Origin: Thermomonas sp. HDW16
Lineage (GTDB): Bacteria; Pseudomonadota; Gammaproteobacteria; Xanthomonadales; Xanthomonadaceae
Length of the DNA: 64,000 bases
NCBI RefSeq assembly: GCF_011302915.1
Contig: NZ_CP049872.1
Coordinates: 558,001 to 622,000 of the forward strand
Direction: 5' to 3'
Of this stretch, positions 46,588 to 55,304 are shown in pieces. The stretch's first letter is position 1; the number at the start of each line of letters is the position of its first letter. The notes under the pieces were generated by a model, which saw only the letters and a program-made list of their open reading frames with translations, did not search any database and had not been told where the DNA came from. Made by a program: the position numbers and the translations under genes.

Positions 46588-47865
46588 ATGGGCAGGATGA
46601 ACGATGCCGCGGTCCATCGCCGCCTCGATGCCCTGTGGCGGATGGAATCGCCGAAGTTGCTGGCCCGCCTGACGCGCATCACCGGCAACATCGACACCGC
46701 CGAGGAGTTGGCGCAGGACGTGTTACTCGGTGCGTTGGAGCGCTGGCCGCGCGATGGCGTGCCGGACAACCCGGCGGCGTGGCTGATGACCGCGGCCAAG
46801 CACCGCGCCATCGACCACGTCCGCCAGCGCCAGCTGCATGCCCGCAAGCAGGGCGAATACGGCATCGAGCTGGAATTGCAGGGAGCCGACATGCAAGGCG
46901 ACGACGCGCAACGGCGGGCGGACGACGACATCGGCGACGACTTGTTGCGCCTGTTGTTCGTCAGTTGCCATCCCGTGCTGCCGATGGAATCGCGCGTGGC
47001 GCTGACCCTGCGCATGCTGGGTGGGCTCAGCACTGCCGAAATAGCCCGCGCCTTCCTGCAGCAGGAGCCGACGGTGGCGCAGCGCATCGTGCGTGCGAAG
47101 CGGACGCTGGCCGAGAAGCAGGTGGCGTTCGAAGTGCCGCGCAAGGCCGAACTGCGGGAGCGGCTGGATGCGGTGCTCGAGGTCCTCTATCTCGTCTTCA
47201 ACGAAGGCTATGCCGCGACCAGCGGCGAGGACTGGATGCGGCCGGCCTTGTGCGAGGAAGCCTTGCGGCTGGCGCGCGTGCTGGTCGGCCTGTTGCCGGA
47301 CGAATCCGAGGCTCTTGGCCTGCTCGCGCTGATGGAGTTGCAGGCCTCGCGCATGCCGGCGCGCGCGCAGGCGGACGGCAGGCCGATCCTGTTGCCGGAA
47401 CAGAACCGTGCGCGCTGGGATCGGTTGCAGATCCAGCGCGGGTTCAACGCATTGGATCGCGCGCAGCGACTGGGTGGCTCGAAGGGGCCGTATGCGCTGC
47501 AGGCCGCGATTGCTGCCTGCCATGCGCGCGCTTTGCGTGCGGAAGACACCGACTGGGCGCGGATCGCTGCACTGTATGCGTTGCTGGTCCAGGCGATGCC
47601 GTCGCCGGTGGTGGAGCTCAATCGCGCCGTGGCGGTGGGCAAGGCGTTTGGTGCAGACGTCGCGCTGCCCATCGTCGAAGACCTGGTCGTGATGCCGCAG
47701 CTGCGTGGCTACGCACCGCTGCATGCTGTGCATGGCGATCTGTTGCAACAGCTGGGACGGGCCGACGAAGCACGAAGGGAATTTGAACGCGCTGCCGAAC
47801 TCACCGGCAATGCGCGTGAGCGCGAGGTGCTGTCCGCGCGCGCCGCCGCCTGTGTTGGCGCCTGA
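46588..47865 (+). CDS. ECF42-type RNA polymerase sigma factor with C-terminal extension
   Basis: 425-residue sigma factor. Sigma region 2 (about 20-90: RLTRITGNIDTAEELAQDV, ERWP) and region 4 (about 120-175: LTLRMLGGLSTAEIARAFL) are followed by a long helical DUF6596/TPR-like extension (180-425) with VLYLVFNEGYAATSG, PEQNRARWDR and PVVELNRAVAV, as in ECF42. Members have no anti-sigma factor; the extension is thought to control activity. Genes for DGPF proteins are its usual neighbours and occur here. Start at 46588; 46597 is an alternative. A strong hairpin follows the gene. Confidence 0.9.
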   Translation: MGRMNDAAVHRRLDALWRMESPKLLARLTRITGNIDTAEELAQDVLLGALERWPRDGVPDNPAAWLMTAAKHRAIDHVRQRQLHARKQGEYGIELELQGADMQGDDAQRRADDDIGDDLLRLLFVSCHPVLPMESRVALTLRMLGGLSTAEIARAFLQQEPTVAQRIVRAKRTLAEKQVAFEVPRKAELRERLDAVLEVLYLVFNEGYAATSGEDWMRPALCEEALRLARVLVGLLPDESEALGLLALMELQASRMPARAQADGRPILLPEQNRARWDRLQIQRGFNALDRAQRLGGSKGPYALQAAIAACHARALRAEDTDWARIAALYALLVQAMPSPVVELNRAVAVGKAFGADVALPIVEDLVVMPQLRGYAPLHAVHGDLLQQLGRADEARREFERAAELTGNAREREVLSARAAACVGA

Positions 47866-47871
47866 AATGAC

Positions 47872-47893
47872 GAAGCCGCCTGCAGGCGGCTTC
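47872..47893. terminator. Bidirectional hairpin terminator
   Basis: GAAGCCGCC (47872-47880), loop TGCA, GGCGGCTTC (47885-47893): a perfect 9-base-pair stem between the convergent sigma factor and DUF3016 genes. No long T tract follows on either strand, so efficiency is uncertain. Confidence 0.7.
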
Positions 47894-47916
47894 GAGGGGG
47901 TGCCGATGGTCGGCGC

Positions 47917-48471
47917 TCAGCGTGCGGCGGTATCCAGTTCGCGACGCAGCCAGCTGTCGATCATGCGCTTCTCGTAGCGCAGCGAATCGGATTCGTTGAT
48001 GGGGCTGCTTCCAAGCATGAATGCAGGATCGCTGAGCTTGCGTTCTCCTTCGGAGACCAATGCGCCGCTGGCATCGAAATGGCGAACTTGCAGGGTCATG
48101 CGCGGCGGATAGATGTCGCGGACGATACGCGTGTCCTGGTACCGCAGTCCGTGCCATGGTTCGAAATCGCCGGCGCGGTCGACATCGGTAATCGTCAGCT
48201 CGAGGCGCTCACCGGCAGGCAGTTGTGCTTCTGCGCTTTTACGCAGGTACTTGGCAAGGTCGGTCAGCCAGCGGCCATGTTCGGCATCGTAGTGATTGCG
48301 GCTATAGCGCAGCTCGGCGAAGGTCGCCGGATCGTTCCATTGCACGTTGACCGGGCCGGACTCAGGCAGCGCGCGCGGTGCATCTGCAGCCAGCATGTTC
48401 GGACTGGTCGACGCACAACCGGCCGCAGCGAGTGCAAGCGCCAGTGGAAGCGCGAAGGACTTGATGTTCAT
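47917..48471 (-). CDS. DUF3016 lipoprotein
   Basis: Envelope protein of 184 residues with a lipoprotein signal (AAAGCAS, Cys 19). The mature part has the DUF3016 features VNVQWNDPATFAELRYS and LTDLAKYLRKSAEAQLPAGERLELTITDVDRAGDFEPW (about 42-105). Function unknown; the family is found across gammaproteobacteria with an envelope location. Confidence 0.83.
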   Translation of the reverse strand: MNIKSFALPLALALAAAGCASTSPNMLAADAPRALPESGPVNVQWNDPATFAELRYSRNHYDAEHGRWLTDLAKYLRKSAEAQLPAGERLELTITDVDRAGDFEPWHGLRYQDTRIVRDIYPPRMTLQVRHFDASGALVSEGERKLSDPAFMLGSSPINESDSLRYEKRMIDSWLRRELDTAAR

Positions 48472-48543
48472 GGCAGGGCTCCACGATTGGTCGTGGTGCC
48501 AGTGTGCGTCCGCGGGATCGCCAGCGGGGCGATCCCGGGGACC

Positions 48544-48822
48544 TCAGTCAGCGGGGGTTTCGACTTCGCTGGCGTCATCCAGGAACCAGGCCTCGACCTT
48601 GCCCTTGACCTTCATCGTCATCGGCTGCCCGCGGCGATCGAGCGACTTGCCGACCGGCAAGCGCACCCAACCTTCGCTGATGCAGTACTCGTCCACGTTG
48701 TGGCGTTCCACCCCGTTGAAACGGATACCGATGCCGCGTTCCAGCACAGACGGATCATGGAACTTGCTGCGCGGGTCGTTGGACAGGTGGTCGGGTGGTG
48801 TATCGAGCTTGTTGTCGGTCAT
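48544..48822 (-). CDS. DUF3297 family protein
   Basis: Small soluble protein of 92 residues. Family hallmarks are PPDHLSNDPRSKFHD, GIGIRFNGVERHNVDEYCISEGWVR and LDRRGQPMTMKVKGKVE, which cover nearly the whole length. Function unknown, widely conserved. The ATG at 48822 matches family length; an in-frame ATG at 48855 would add 11 residues without similarity. Confidence 0.87.
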   Translation of the reverse strand: MTDNKLDTPPDHLSNDPRSKFHDPSVLERGIGIRFNGVERHNVDEYCISEGWVRLPVGKSLDRRGQPMTMKVKGKVEAWFLDDASEVETPAD

Positions 48823-48871
48823 GGGCGTGCTGCCGGCCTCGGGGGTCGACAGCATACCCGTAGCGCGCCGC

Positions 48872-49198
48872 TCAGCCGAGCTTACGCGCGGCCGCGAACG
48901 AAGCCAGGTTGCCAAAACCAATCGCGCCGACCAGCACCGCGACCACGCCGGGGGTGATCTCCTGCCAACCGGCAGCCTCGACGATGCCGAAGCCGATCGC
49001 CAGCGCGACCAGGGTGATGCCCCAACGCAGCGAGGACAGGCGGCGGTTGCTCTCGTCGGCCTCCAGGATGCTGCGCACCAGGTCGGGTGCGCCGTTGCTG
49101 GCGACCAGTTGCTTGCGCACGCGCGCATCGACCACCGCCTTGATCGAATAGGCGATGCAGGCGAACAGGCTGATCGGGATAAGCAGTTCGAAATTCAT
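48872..49198 (-). CDS. Small membrane protein, hypothetical
   Basis: 108 residues with an N-terminal helix (3-20), a charged middle (VDARVRKQLV...ADESNRR) and two further helices (about 58-75 and 82-100). The layout resembles DUF6249-type proteins often encoded beside ECF sigma factors, as here; this is a weak match. RBS AGGA about eight bases upstream. It is divergent from the sigma factor gene. Confidence 0.65.
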   Translation of the reverse strand: MNFELLIPISLFACIAYSIKAVVDARVRKQLVASNGAPDLVRSILEADESNRRLSSLRWGITLVALAIGFGIVEAAGWQEITPGVVAVLVGAIGFGNLASFAAARKLG

Positions 49199-49335
49199 GT
49201 GGGTCGTCCTGTGCTGGGTTGCGTCGGCCGCATGGGCCGTTCGGGCAAAGGGATACGGGCATTCGGCACGCGGTTGCACCCGGTTGGTCGAAAATCGATT
49301 GCAACCGATGCCGCCCCTGGCGTATCCCATGGCGG

Positions 49336-49905
49336 ATGGATGCCTCCGACCGCGCCCTTGTCGAAGCCGTGCTCGCGAACCGCGCGGGCGCGTTCGAGCA
49401 ATTGGTGCGCGACTACCAGGGCCTGTGCTGGCACGTGATCCAGCGCATGGTGCGGCACCCGGAGGACACCCGCGAGCTGTGCCAGGAAGCCTTCCTGCGC
49501 GTGCATCGCTACCTGCATCAGTACCGCTACGACAGTCCGCTGAAGTCGTGGATCGGGCAGGTGGCGTATTCGGTGGCCAAGCGTCATCTGGAGCGCAAGC
49601 GCATCGCACTGATCGATCCGGTGGACGACGAGGACGGCCTGTCCCTGCTCGACAATATCGGCGACGGCGTCGACCTGCAGGGCCAGCACGCGCAGGCCGA
49701 TGACGAGCGCGAACTGCATGCCGCCATCGAACGCCTGCCGCCGTTGCAACGCACGATCCTCACCCTGTATCACCTGGAAGAACTGCCGATCGGCGAGATC
49801 GCCACCATCACCGGCCTGGCCGAAGGCACGATCAAGAGTCATCTGTTCCGCAGCCGTAGCAAACTGCGCGAGTTGCTCGCGCCGCGCATGGGAGTTGCCG
49901 CATGA
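49336..49905 (+). CDS. ECF RNA polymerase sigma factor (RpoE-like)
   Basis: 189-residue sigma-70 family factor. Region 2 (about 12-80: FEQLVRDYQGLCWHVIQRMV, ELCQEAFLRVHRYL) and region 4 (128-180: LPPLQRTILTLYHLEELPIGEIATITG, EGTIKSHLFRSR) are complete. The start at 49336 was chosen from domain position. The next gene overlaps by four bases and encodes a two-helix membrane protein that may be its anti-sigma factor. Upstream, CGGTTGC (49271-49277) and GCAACCG (49301-49307) form an inverted pair with a further CGGTTG copy between. Confidence 0.9.
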   Translation: MDASDRALVEAVLANRAGAFEQLVRDYQGLCWHVIQRMVRHPEDTRELCQEAFLRVHRYLHQYRYDSPLKSWIGQVAYSVAKRHLERKRIALIDPVDDEDGLSLLDNIGDGVDLQGQHAQADDERELHAAIERLPPLQRTILTLYHLEELPIGEIATITGLAEGTIKSHLFRSRSKLRELLAPRMGVAA

Positions 49906-50324
49906 ACACCAAGGATCACGGATTCGACGAACTGCGGTGGCAGGCGCAGGAAAAAGCCCGAATGGGCGACGTGGACGCGGATGTCGACGAGCTGCGCATC
50001 GCGCATGCCTTGCGCCGCGTGCCGCCAATGGCGCTGCCGTCGGATTTCGCGACTACCGTCGCGAGAAGCGCCGCCGCGCAGGCCGCTTCAAATTCGCTGC
50101 TGGAGCAGCGCCTGTTGCGTGGCCTGGTGCTCGTGTTCGCGCTGTCCGCCGCCGTCGTGGTCGCTTGGTACGGCCGCGGCTGGGCCGTGGAACTCGCGCA
50201 GGTGCTGCCGGGTGGCAGCGATGCGCTGGGCTGGAGCGCCGTCGCCGCGCTGTGCGTGCTGGGCAATTGGGGCTTCGGCGCGCTGCGCCAGCACTTCACG
50301 GACGGCACGCACGCGATTCCCTGA
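49902..50324 (+). CDS. Putative membrane anti-sigma partner
   Basis: 140 residues: a charged cytoplasmic N-terminal half (DELRWQAQEKARMGD, helical) followed by membrane helices at about 71-90 and 108-128. The ATGA overlap with the ECF sigma gene and the cytoplasm-then-membrane layout are what anti-sigma factors show, but no zinc HxxxCxxC motif or RskA-like domain is visible. The function is therefore inferred from context. Confidence 0.65.
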   Translation: MNTKDHGFDELRWQAQEKARMGDVDADVDELRIAHALRRVPPMALPSDFATTVARSAAAQAASNSLLEQRLLRGLVLVFALSAAVVVAWYGRGWAVELAQVLPGGSDALGWSAVAALCVLGNWGFGALRQHFTDGTHAIP

Positions 50325-50345
50325 GCGCATCGTTAAACTGGGCGC

Positions 50346-51407
50346 ATGTCATCCAGTCATCGCGATCAGGCGCTCGACGCCCTCCTGCATCCTTTCTCAG
50401 ACGGCCTGCTGCGCTGGCCGGCGCAGGGCGATGTGCTGTTCCTGCGCGCGCGCGAAGGCGCGGCCCTGCATGCATGGCGACAACAGGCATTCGCCTGCAC
50501 CCAGCCGTTCAAACCGGAAGCCGAACGCCTGCAGCGCATCGGCGCCGAGTTGATCGACGAAGACGCGCTGCCCACGGCGAAATTTTCGCTGGTGTTGGTA
50601 TTGCCGCCACGCCAGCGCGAGGAAGCGCGCGCGCTGTTGGCAAAAGCCTGCATGGCGGTAGCGCCGGGCGGCATCGTCATCGCCTCGGTCACCAACGACG
50701 AAGGCGCGAAATCGCGCGAGACCGACCTCAAGCAACTGGCCGGCGCGCTGACCACAATCAGCAAGCATCATTGCCGGGTGTTCTGGACGCGCGCCGATGC
50801 GGCGTTCGATGCGGATTTGTTTGCGCAGTGGTCGCAGGCCGACAAACCGCGCATCCAGCGCAGCGCCGAGGTACCCGGTGGTGAATTCCGGACGCGACCC
50901 GGCGTGTTCGCCTGGGATCGCGTGGATGCGGCCTCGAAGATGCTGGCGGAGGCCTTGCCGAACGATCTGCACGGCCGCGTGGGCGACTTGGGTGCGGGCT
51001 GGGGTTACCTGTCGATGCAGGTGCTGGCGCGCTGCAAGCAGGTGACCTCGCTTGATCTGTACGAAGCCGATGCGCGTTCGCTCGCGCTGGCCGACGAAAA
51101 CCTTGCTGATGCCCATTTGCCCGTGCACTGCCACTGGCAGGACGTGACCCAGGGCGTGGCCGAGCGTTTCGACGCCATCGTCTGCAATCCGCCGTTCCAT
51201 GCGTTGGGTCGCGGCGACCGCCCGGATATCGGCCGTGCCTTCATCGCTGCCGCTGCGAATGCGTTGAAACCGGCGGGCCGCTTGTGGTTGGTCGCCAACC
51301 GGCACCTGCCCTACGAACAGGCGCTGGGCGATGGTTTTGCGCAGGTGCGCACGGTCGCGCAGAACGGCGGCTTCAAGATCGTGGAAGCGATCAAGGCCGC
51401 GCGATGA
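50346..51407 (+). CDS. rsmC: 16S rRNA (guanine1207-N2)-methyltransferase RsmC
   Basis: SAM-dependent rRNA methyltransferase of 353 residues with the RsmC two-domain layout: a degenerate N-terminal methyltransferase-like half (1-165) and a catalytic C-terminal half with VGDLGAGWGYLSMQVL (212-227) and the N2-guanine signature CNPPFH (about 280). Its stop overlaps the start of the pseudouridine synthase gene by four bases, so two small-subunit rRNA modification enzymes are coupled. Confidence 0.88.
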   Translation: MSSSHRDQALDALLHPFSDGLLRWPAQGDVLFLRAREGAALHAWRQQAFACTQPFKPEAERLQRIGAELIDEDALPTAKFSLVLVLPPRQREEARALLAKACMAVAPGGIVIASVTNDEGAKSRETDLKQLAGALTTISKHHCRVFWTRADAAFDADLFAQWSQADKPRIQRSAEVPGGEFRTRPGVFAWDRVDAASKMLAEALPNDLHGRVGDLGAGWGYLSMQVLARCKQVTSLDLYEADARSLALADENLADAHLPVHCHWQDVTQGVAERFDAIVCNPPFHALGRGDRPDIGRAFIAAAANALKPAGRLWLVANRHLPYEQALGDGFAQVRTVAQNGGFKIVEAIKAAR

Positions 51408-52108
51408 AGCTGGTCAAGCACATCGCCAACCTGGGCTACGGCAGCCGCAAGGACGTGCAGTGGATGTTCCGCGAGGGCCGCATCACCGATGCTGCGGGCG
51501 AAGTGCTGTATGCCGATGATCCACTCGACCACGACAACGTACGCGTCGATGGCGAGCCGCTGGACCTGCCGCCCGGCTTGTTGCTGATGCTCAACAAACC
51601 GGTGGGCTACACCTGTTCGATGAAGGATCCGGGCCGCATTGTGTACGACCTGCTGCCGCCGCGTTTCCGCCTGCGCAGCCCGACGTTGTCGACGGTCGGG
51701 CGACTGGATCGTGAGACCTCGGGACTGCTGCTGTTCACCGACGACGGCCAATTGCTGCACCGGATCATTTCGCCGAAGTCGAAATTGCCGAAGGTGTATC
51801 TGGCCACGCTGGCGGACGATCTGCGTGGCGATGATGCCGCGATCTTCGCCAGCGGCACGCTGATGCTGGACAACGAGACCACGCCGCTGCTGCCGGCGGA
51901 ACTCGAAGTGATCGACGCGTGCCATGCGCGCCTGACCCTGCACGAAGGCCGTTACCACCAGGTGCGGCGGATGTTCGCAGCGGTCGGCAACCATGTCGAA
52001 GCGCTGCATCGCGAACGCATCGGCGGATTGGGGCTGGACGATCTGCCGGAAGGGCAGTGGCGGGCGCTGGATGCGCCGCACCAGCAGGCGCTATTCGCGC
52101 CGGCCTGA
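51404..52108 (+). CDS. rsuA: 16S rRNA pseudouridine synthase (RsuA family)
   Basis: Converts a uridine (U516 in E. coli 16S rRNA) to pseudouridine. 234 residues: an S4-like N-terminal RNA-binding part (1-55) and the catalytic domain with GRLDRETSGLLLFT (catalytic Asp), LNKPVGYTCS and EGRYHQVRRMFAAVGNHV. Start at the ATGA overlap with rsmC. RsuA is preferred over RluE/RluF on length and context, not proven. Confidence 0.87.
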   Translation: MKLVKHIANLGYGSRKDVQWMFREGRITDAAGEVLYADDPLDHDNVRVDGEPLDLPPGLLLMLNKPVGYTCSMKDPGRIVYDLLPPRFRLRSPTLSTVGRLDRETSGLLLFTDDGQLLHRIISPKSKLPKVYLATLADDLRGDDAAIFASGTLMLDNETTPLLPAELEVIDACHARLTLHEGRYHQVRRMFAAVGNHVEALHRERIGGLGLDDLPEGQWRALDAPHQQALFAPA

Positions 52109-52119
52109 GCCTGCGTGGC

Positions 52120-53172
52120 TCAGTTCGCCTTCACCAACTCGACCCGGCGATTCTCGGCGCGACCGGATTCGCCGGCATTGTCCGCCACCGGCTTGTCCTG
52201 ACCAAAACCCTTTGACGACAGCCGTGCGGGATCGATGCCCAGCCCGACCAGCGCGCCCAGCACGCTGCGTGCACGCGCGGCGGACAGTTCCTGGTTATGC
52301 GTGGGCGTGCCGGTGTTGTCGGTGTGGCCTTCGATCGACAGCTTCAGCGCGGGATCGCCGCTGAGCAGTTTGTGGATTTCGTCGATGGTCGGTTGTGCGT
52401 CGGGCCGCAGGGTCGCTTTGTCGGTATCGAAATTGATGTGCAGGGCAACCCGGCCCTCCTTGTCGATCGCCTGTTTCATCGCTGCGGCATCCAGCAAGGC
52501 CAGCGACTGCTTCATGCCTTCCTTCTCCAGCACGACCACAAAACCGTGCAGCGGGAATGCCCCGGTACTCACGTCGATCCACCATTCCTTGCCGCCCTGG
52601 CGCAGCAGATAGATGTCGTGCGGATAGTCCGGGTTCATGCCTGCTGCGTAATTGGTCTTTTCCAGCGCATCGCGACCGCCGGCTGCATCCATCACCTCGT
52701 AGGTGTATTGCGAGGTGTTGATCTTCTTGCCGCCAAGCGCATTGATCGCGTTCTCGTAATTGCGCCGGAATTCGATATCGCTGTAGGGCCGCGCCTCGTT
52801 GGTCAGGTTGAACTTGTCGTGGAAGAGCCTGCCTTCCAGCGGGATCGCCTTGTCGCCGGCGATGAAGTAGTGGCGATCAAACGCGACGTTCTTATCTTTT
52901 TCGGCGTAAACGCTTTCCAGTCCGTCGGGAATCTTGAAGAACGGGAATGGCGGCAATGTTGCGGTGCTCTCGGGCACGCTGGCGGGATCGAAGTCGGCCC
53001 CAGCGGTGGGTGCTGGCGTGGCCGCCGCATCGGGCGCGGTTGGTGCGGTGGTTGCCGCAACGGCTTCAACCGGCGCTTGTGCGGGCGCAGGCGGTGCCTG
53101 TTCGCGCTTGCAACCGGCGGTCACGAGCGCCGCCATCACCGCCAATGAAAGCCATGCCTTTGCGTGCGCCAT
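52120..53172 (-). CDS. OmpA family lipoprotein
   Basis: Outer-membrane or periplasmic protein of 350 residues. The lipoprotein signal has VTAGC (Cys 21), then an Ala/Pro/Thr linker (25-70), a unique middle domain of unknown fold (about 75-225, FPFFKIPDGLESVYAEKDKN...) and a C-terminal OmpA peptidoglycan-binding domain (about 235-350: INFDTDKATLRPDAQPTID, IEGHTDNTGTPTHNQELSAARA). Probably links the envelope to peptidoglycan. The start at 53172 opens the signal; 53196 is an in-frame alternative. Confidence 0.88.
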   Translation of the reverse strand: MAHAKAWLSLAVMAALVTAGCKREQAPPAPAQAPVEAVAATTAPTAPDAAATPAPTAGADFDPASVPESTATLPPFPFFKIPDGLESVYAEKDKNVAFDRHYFIAGDKAIPLEGRLFHDKFNLTNEARPYSDIEFRRNYENAINALGGKKINTSQYTYEVMDAAGGRDALEKTNYAAGMNPDYPHDIYLLRQGGKEWWIDVSTGAFPLHGFVVVLEKEGMKQSLALLDAAAMKQAIDKEGRVALHINFDTDKATLRPDAQPTIDEIHKLLSGDPALKLSIEGHTDNTGTPTHNQELSAARARSVLGALVGLGIDPARLSSKGFGQDKPVADNAGESGRAENRRVELVKAN

Positions 53173-53240
53173 CGCCGTTATCCCGCGGTTACCCATACGG
53201 GTGAACGACCAAATGTCGCGGTGCCGGCCAGTCGGCGCGG

Positions 53241-53780
53241 TCAGGGCTGCAGCAGTTTCGAGAACCCTTCGCTGCCCAGTTCCCGCATCGTCGCCACGTT
53301 GCGCTCGATGATCGCGTCCGGTTCCGCATACGCCGCCACCGCGCGATCCACGCTGTCTTCGCGCAGCAGGTGCAGGATCGGGTAGGGCGCGCGGTTGGTC
53401 AGGTTCTCTGCGTCGTCCGGTTCGGTGTCGGCGAATTGGTAATCGGGATGGAAGCTCGCCACTTGCAGCACGCCGTCCAGTTCGAGCGCTTCGACCAGGC
53501 CGTCGGCATCGTCCAGGAAATCGTTGTAGTCCAGGAAATCCTGCAAGACCTGCGGATGCACCAGCAAGGTGGTGTCGATCTGCTCGGCCGGTGTATCGCG
53601 CAACAACGCCATTTCCTCGCCGAGTTCTTCCAGCAAGGCGCGCTCGGTGCTGGCATCGCTGACCACGATCCGCACCTGATCCTTGACGTACACAGCCTTC
53701 GCGAACGGGCACAGGTTCAGGCCGATCACCGCGCGTTCCAGCCAGCGGCGAACGTCCGCTTCAACCGCAACGGCGTCCAT
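53241..53780 (-). CDS. DUF1415 family protein
   Basis: Soluble protein of 179 residues. Visible family blocks are the N-terminal VRRWLERAVIGLNLCPFAKAVY, FLDYNDFLDDADGLVEALELDG, VASFHPDYQFADTEPDDAENLTNRAPYPILHLLRE (about 108-142) and a closing helix. Function unknown. It follows yajQ by five bases on the same strand, so both are probably one transcript. Confidence 0.88.
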   Translation of the reverse strand: MDAVAVEADVRRWLERAVIGLNLCPFAKAVYVKDQVRIVVSDASTERALLEELGEEMALLRDTPAEQIDTTLLVHPQVLQDFLDYNDFLDDADGLVEALELDGVLQVASFHPDYQFADTEPDDAENLTNRAPYPILHLLREDSVDRAVAAYAEPDAIIERNVATMRELGSEGFSKLLQP

Positions 53781-53785
53781 TGCGC

Positions 53786-54268
53786 TCAATCCCGGAAGTT
53801 GTCGAACTGCAGCGGGCGCTCGAATTCCTGGCCGCGCAGCAGCGCCATCGCCGCCTGCAGGTCGTCGCGCTTCTTGCCGGTGACGCGCAGCTTGTCGCCA
53901 TTGATCTGCGAATCCACCTTGAGCTTGGCGTCCTTTATCGCGCCCTGCAGCTTCTTCGCCAGTTCGCGTTCGATCCCCTGCTTGACGGTGATCTTCTGCC
54001 GCGCGCCGGCCAGGTTGGTCTCGATATCGCCGAATTCCAGGCAGCGCGCGTCGATCTTCCGCGCGAACAGGCGCGCGCGCAGGATGTCGGTCATCTGCTG
54101 CAGCTGGAAATCGCTGGGCGCGGACTGGGTGATCAGCTTGTCGTCCAGCTCGAACGACGCCTCCACGCCCTTGAAATCGAAGCGGGTGGACAGTTCGCGG
54201 TTGGCCTGGTCCACGGCGTTGGTGAGTTCGTGGGTATCCACTTCGGAAACGATGTCGAAGGAAGGCAT
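53786..54268 (-). CDS. yajQ: YajQ family nucleotide-binding protein
   Basis: 160-residue protein with two ferredoxin-like halves. It opens MPSFDIVSEVD and contains NRELSTRFDFKGVEA and VTGKKRDDLQAAMALLR, all diagnostic. In Xanthomonas campestris a YajQ protein is a c-di-GMP receptor controlling virulence genes, so a link to the diguanylate cyclase of this window is possible. Divergent from the EamA gene. Confidence 0.95.
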   Translation of the reverse strand: MPSFDIVSEVDTHELTNAVDQANRELSTRFDFKGVEASFELDDKLITQSAPSDFQLQQMTDILRARLFARKIDARCLEFGDIETNLAGARQKITVKQGIERELAKKLQGAIKDAKLKVDSQINGDKLRVTGKKRDDLQAAMALLRGQEFERPLQFDNFRD

Positions 54269-54319
54269 GGCGGTGCGGTGGCAGATGACGGGGCGGGCAG
54301 GTTACCGCATGCTGGCGCG

Positions 54320-55222
54320 ATGGAGACAGCGACGGAAAGCGCCACGCACGCACAACGGCAACGCCGCGGGATGGTACTGATGCTGGTATCGGTGGCGTTG
54401 TTCTCGCTGATGGACGCGGGCCTGAAGACCCTGTCCGCGCATTACCCGCCGTTCCAGGTCGCCGCCTTGCGCGGGCTGTCCTCGTTGCCGCTGGTTCTGG
54501 CCTGGGCGTTGTGGACGGCCGGCGCGGCCTCGCTGCTGCGCGTGCGCTGGCCGCTGCACCTGCTGCGCGGGGTGCTGGGCATCGTGATGATGGCGAGCTT
54601 CGTGTTCGCGCTGAAGACGCTGCCGCTGTCCACCGCATATTCGATCTTTTTCGTCGCGCCGCTGCTGATCACCGCGTTGTCGGTGCCGATCCTGGGCGAA
54701 CGCGTCGGCCCGCGTCGCTGGACGGCGATCGGCATTGGCCTGATCGGCGTGCTGGTGGTGCTGCGGCCGACCGGCGAAGGTGTGTTGTCGATGGCGGGCC
54801 TCGCGGTGCTGGTGGCCGCGGTGGGCTATGCAGTGTCGGCGATCACCGTGCGCGTCATCGCCCGCACCGATAGCACGCAGGCGATCACCTTCTGGTTGCT
54901 GGCCTTGATGGCGCTCGGCGCCGGTGCGTTGGCATTGCCGAACTGGGTGCCGTTGCGCGCGCAGGATTTGTGGATCATCGGCGGAATCGGCATCGCCGGC
55001 GCGCTGGGGCAGTACACCATCACCGAGGCTTTCCGCCTTGGTGAGGCCTCGCTGATCGCGCCGCTGGAATACACCGCGCTGGTCTGGGGCGTGCTGCTCG
55101 ACCTCACCCTGTGGGGCGTGCTGCCGGACTCCGTGACCTGGTTGGGCGCGGCCATCATCATCGCCAGCGGCCTGTACCTGATCCGCCGCGAGAAGGTGCA
55201 TGCGGAGGCGGAGCACCCCTGA
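54320..55222 (+). CDS. EamA/DMT superfamily transporter
   Basis: Ten-helix metabolite exporter of 300 residues with two EamA repeats (about 17-148 and 160-290). LFSLMDAGLKTLSAHYPPFQVAALRG and LPLSTAYSIFFVAPLLITALSVPILGERVG are typical of the first repeat, and EYTALVWGVLLDLTLWG of the second. Substrate unknown. Start at 54320; a second in-frame ATG at 54371, right before the first helix, is possible. Confidence 0.88.
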   Translation: METATESATHAQRQRRGMVLMLVSVALFSLMDAGLKTLSAHYPPFQVAALRGLSSLPLVLAWALWTAGAASLLRVRWPLHLLRGVLGIVMMASFVFALKTLPLSTAYSIFFVAPLLITALSVPILGERVGPRRWTAIGIGLIGVLVVLRPTGEGVLSMAGLAVLVAAVGYAVSAITVRVIARTDSTQAITFWLLALMALGAGALALPNWVPLRAQDLWIIGGIGIAGALGQYTITEAFRLGEASLIAPLEYTALVWGVLLDLTLWGVLPDSVTWLGAAIIIASGLYLIRREKVHAEAEHP

Positions 55223-55304
55223 ACGGAATTCCCCGCCGGCGGTGAACGGATTCTCCCCGTTTTTGCGCAAACAGGGTGGTACGTCCACCAACGGGGAGTT
55301 CCAC

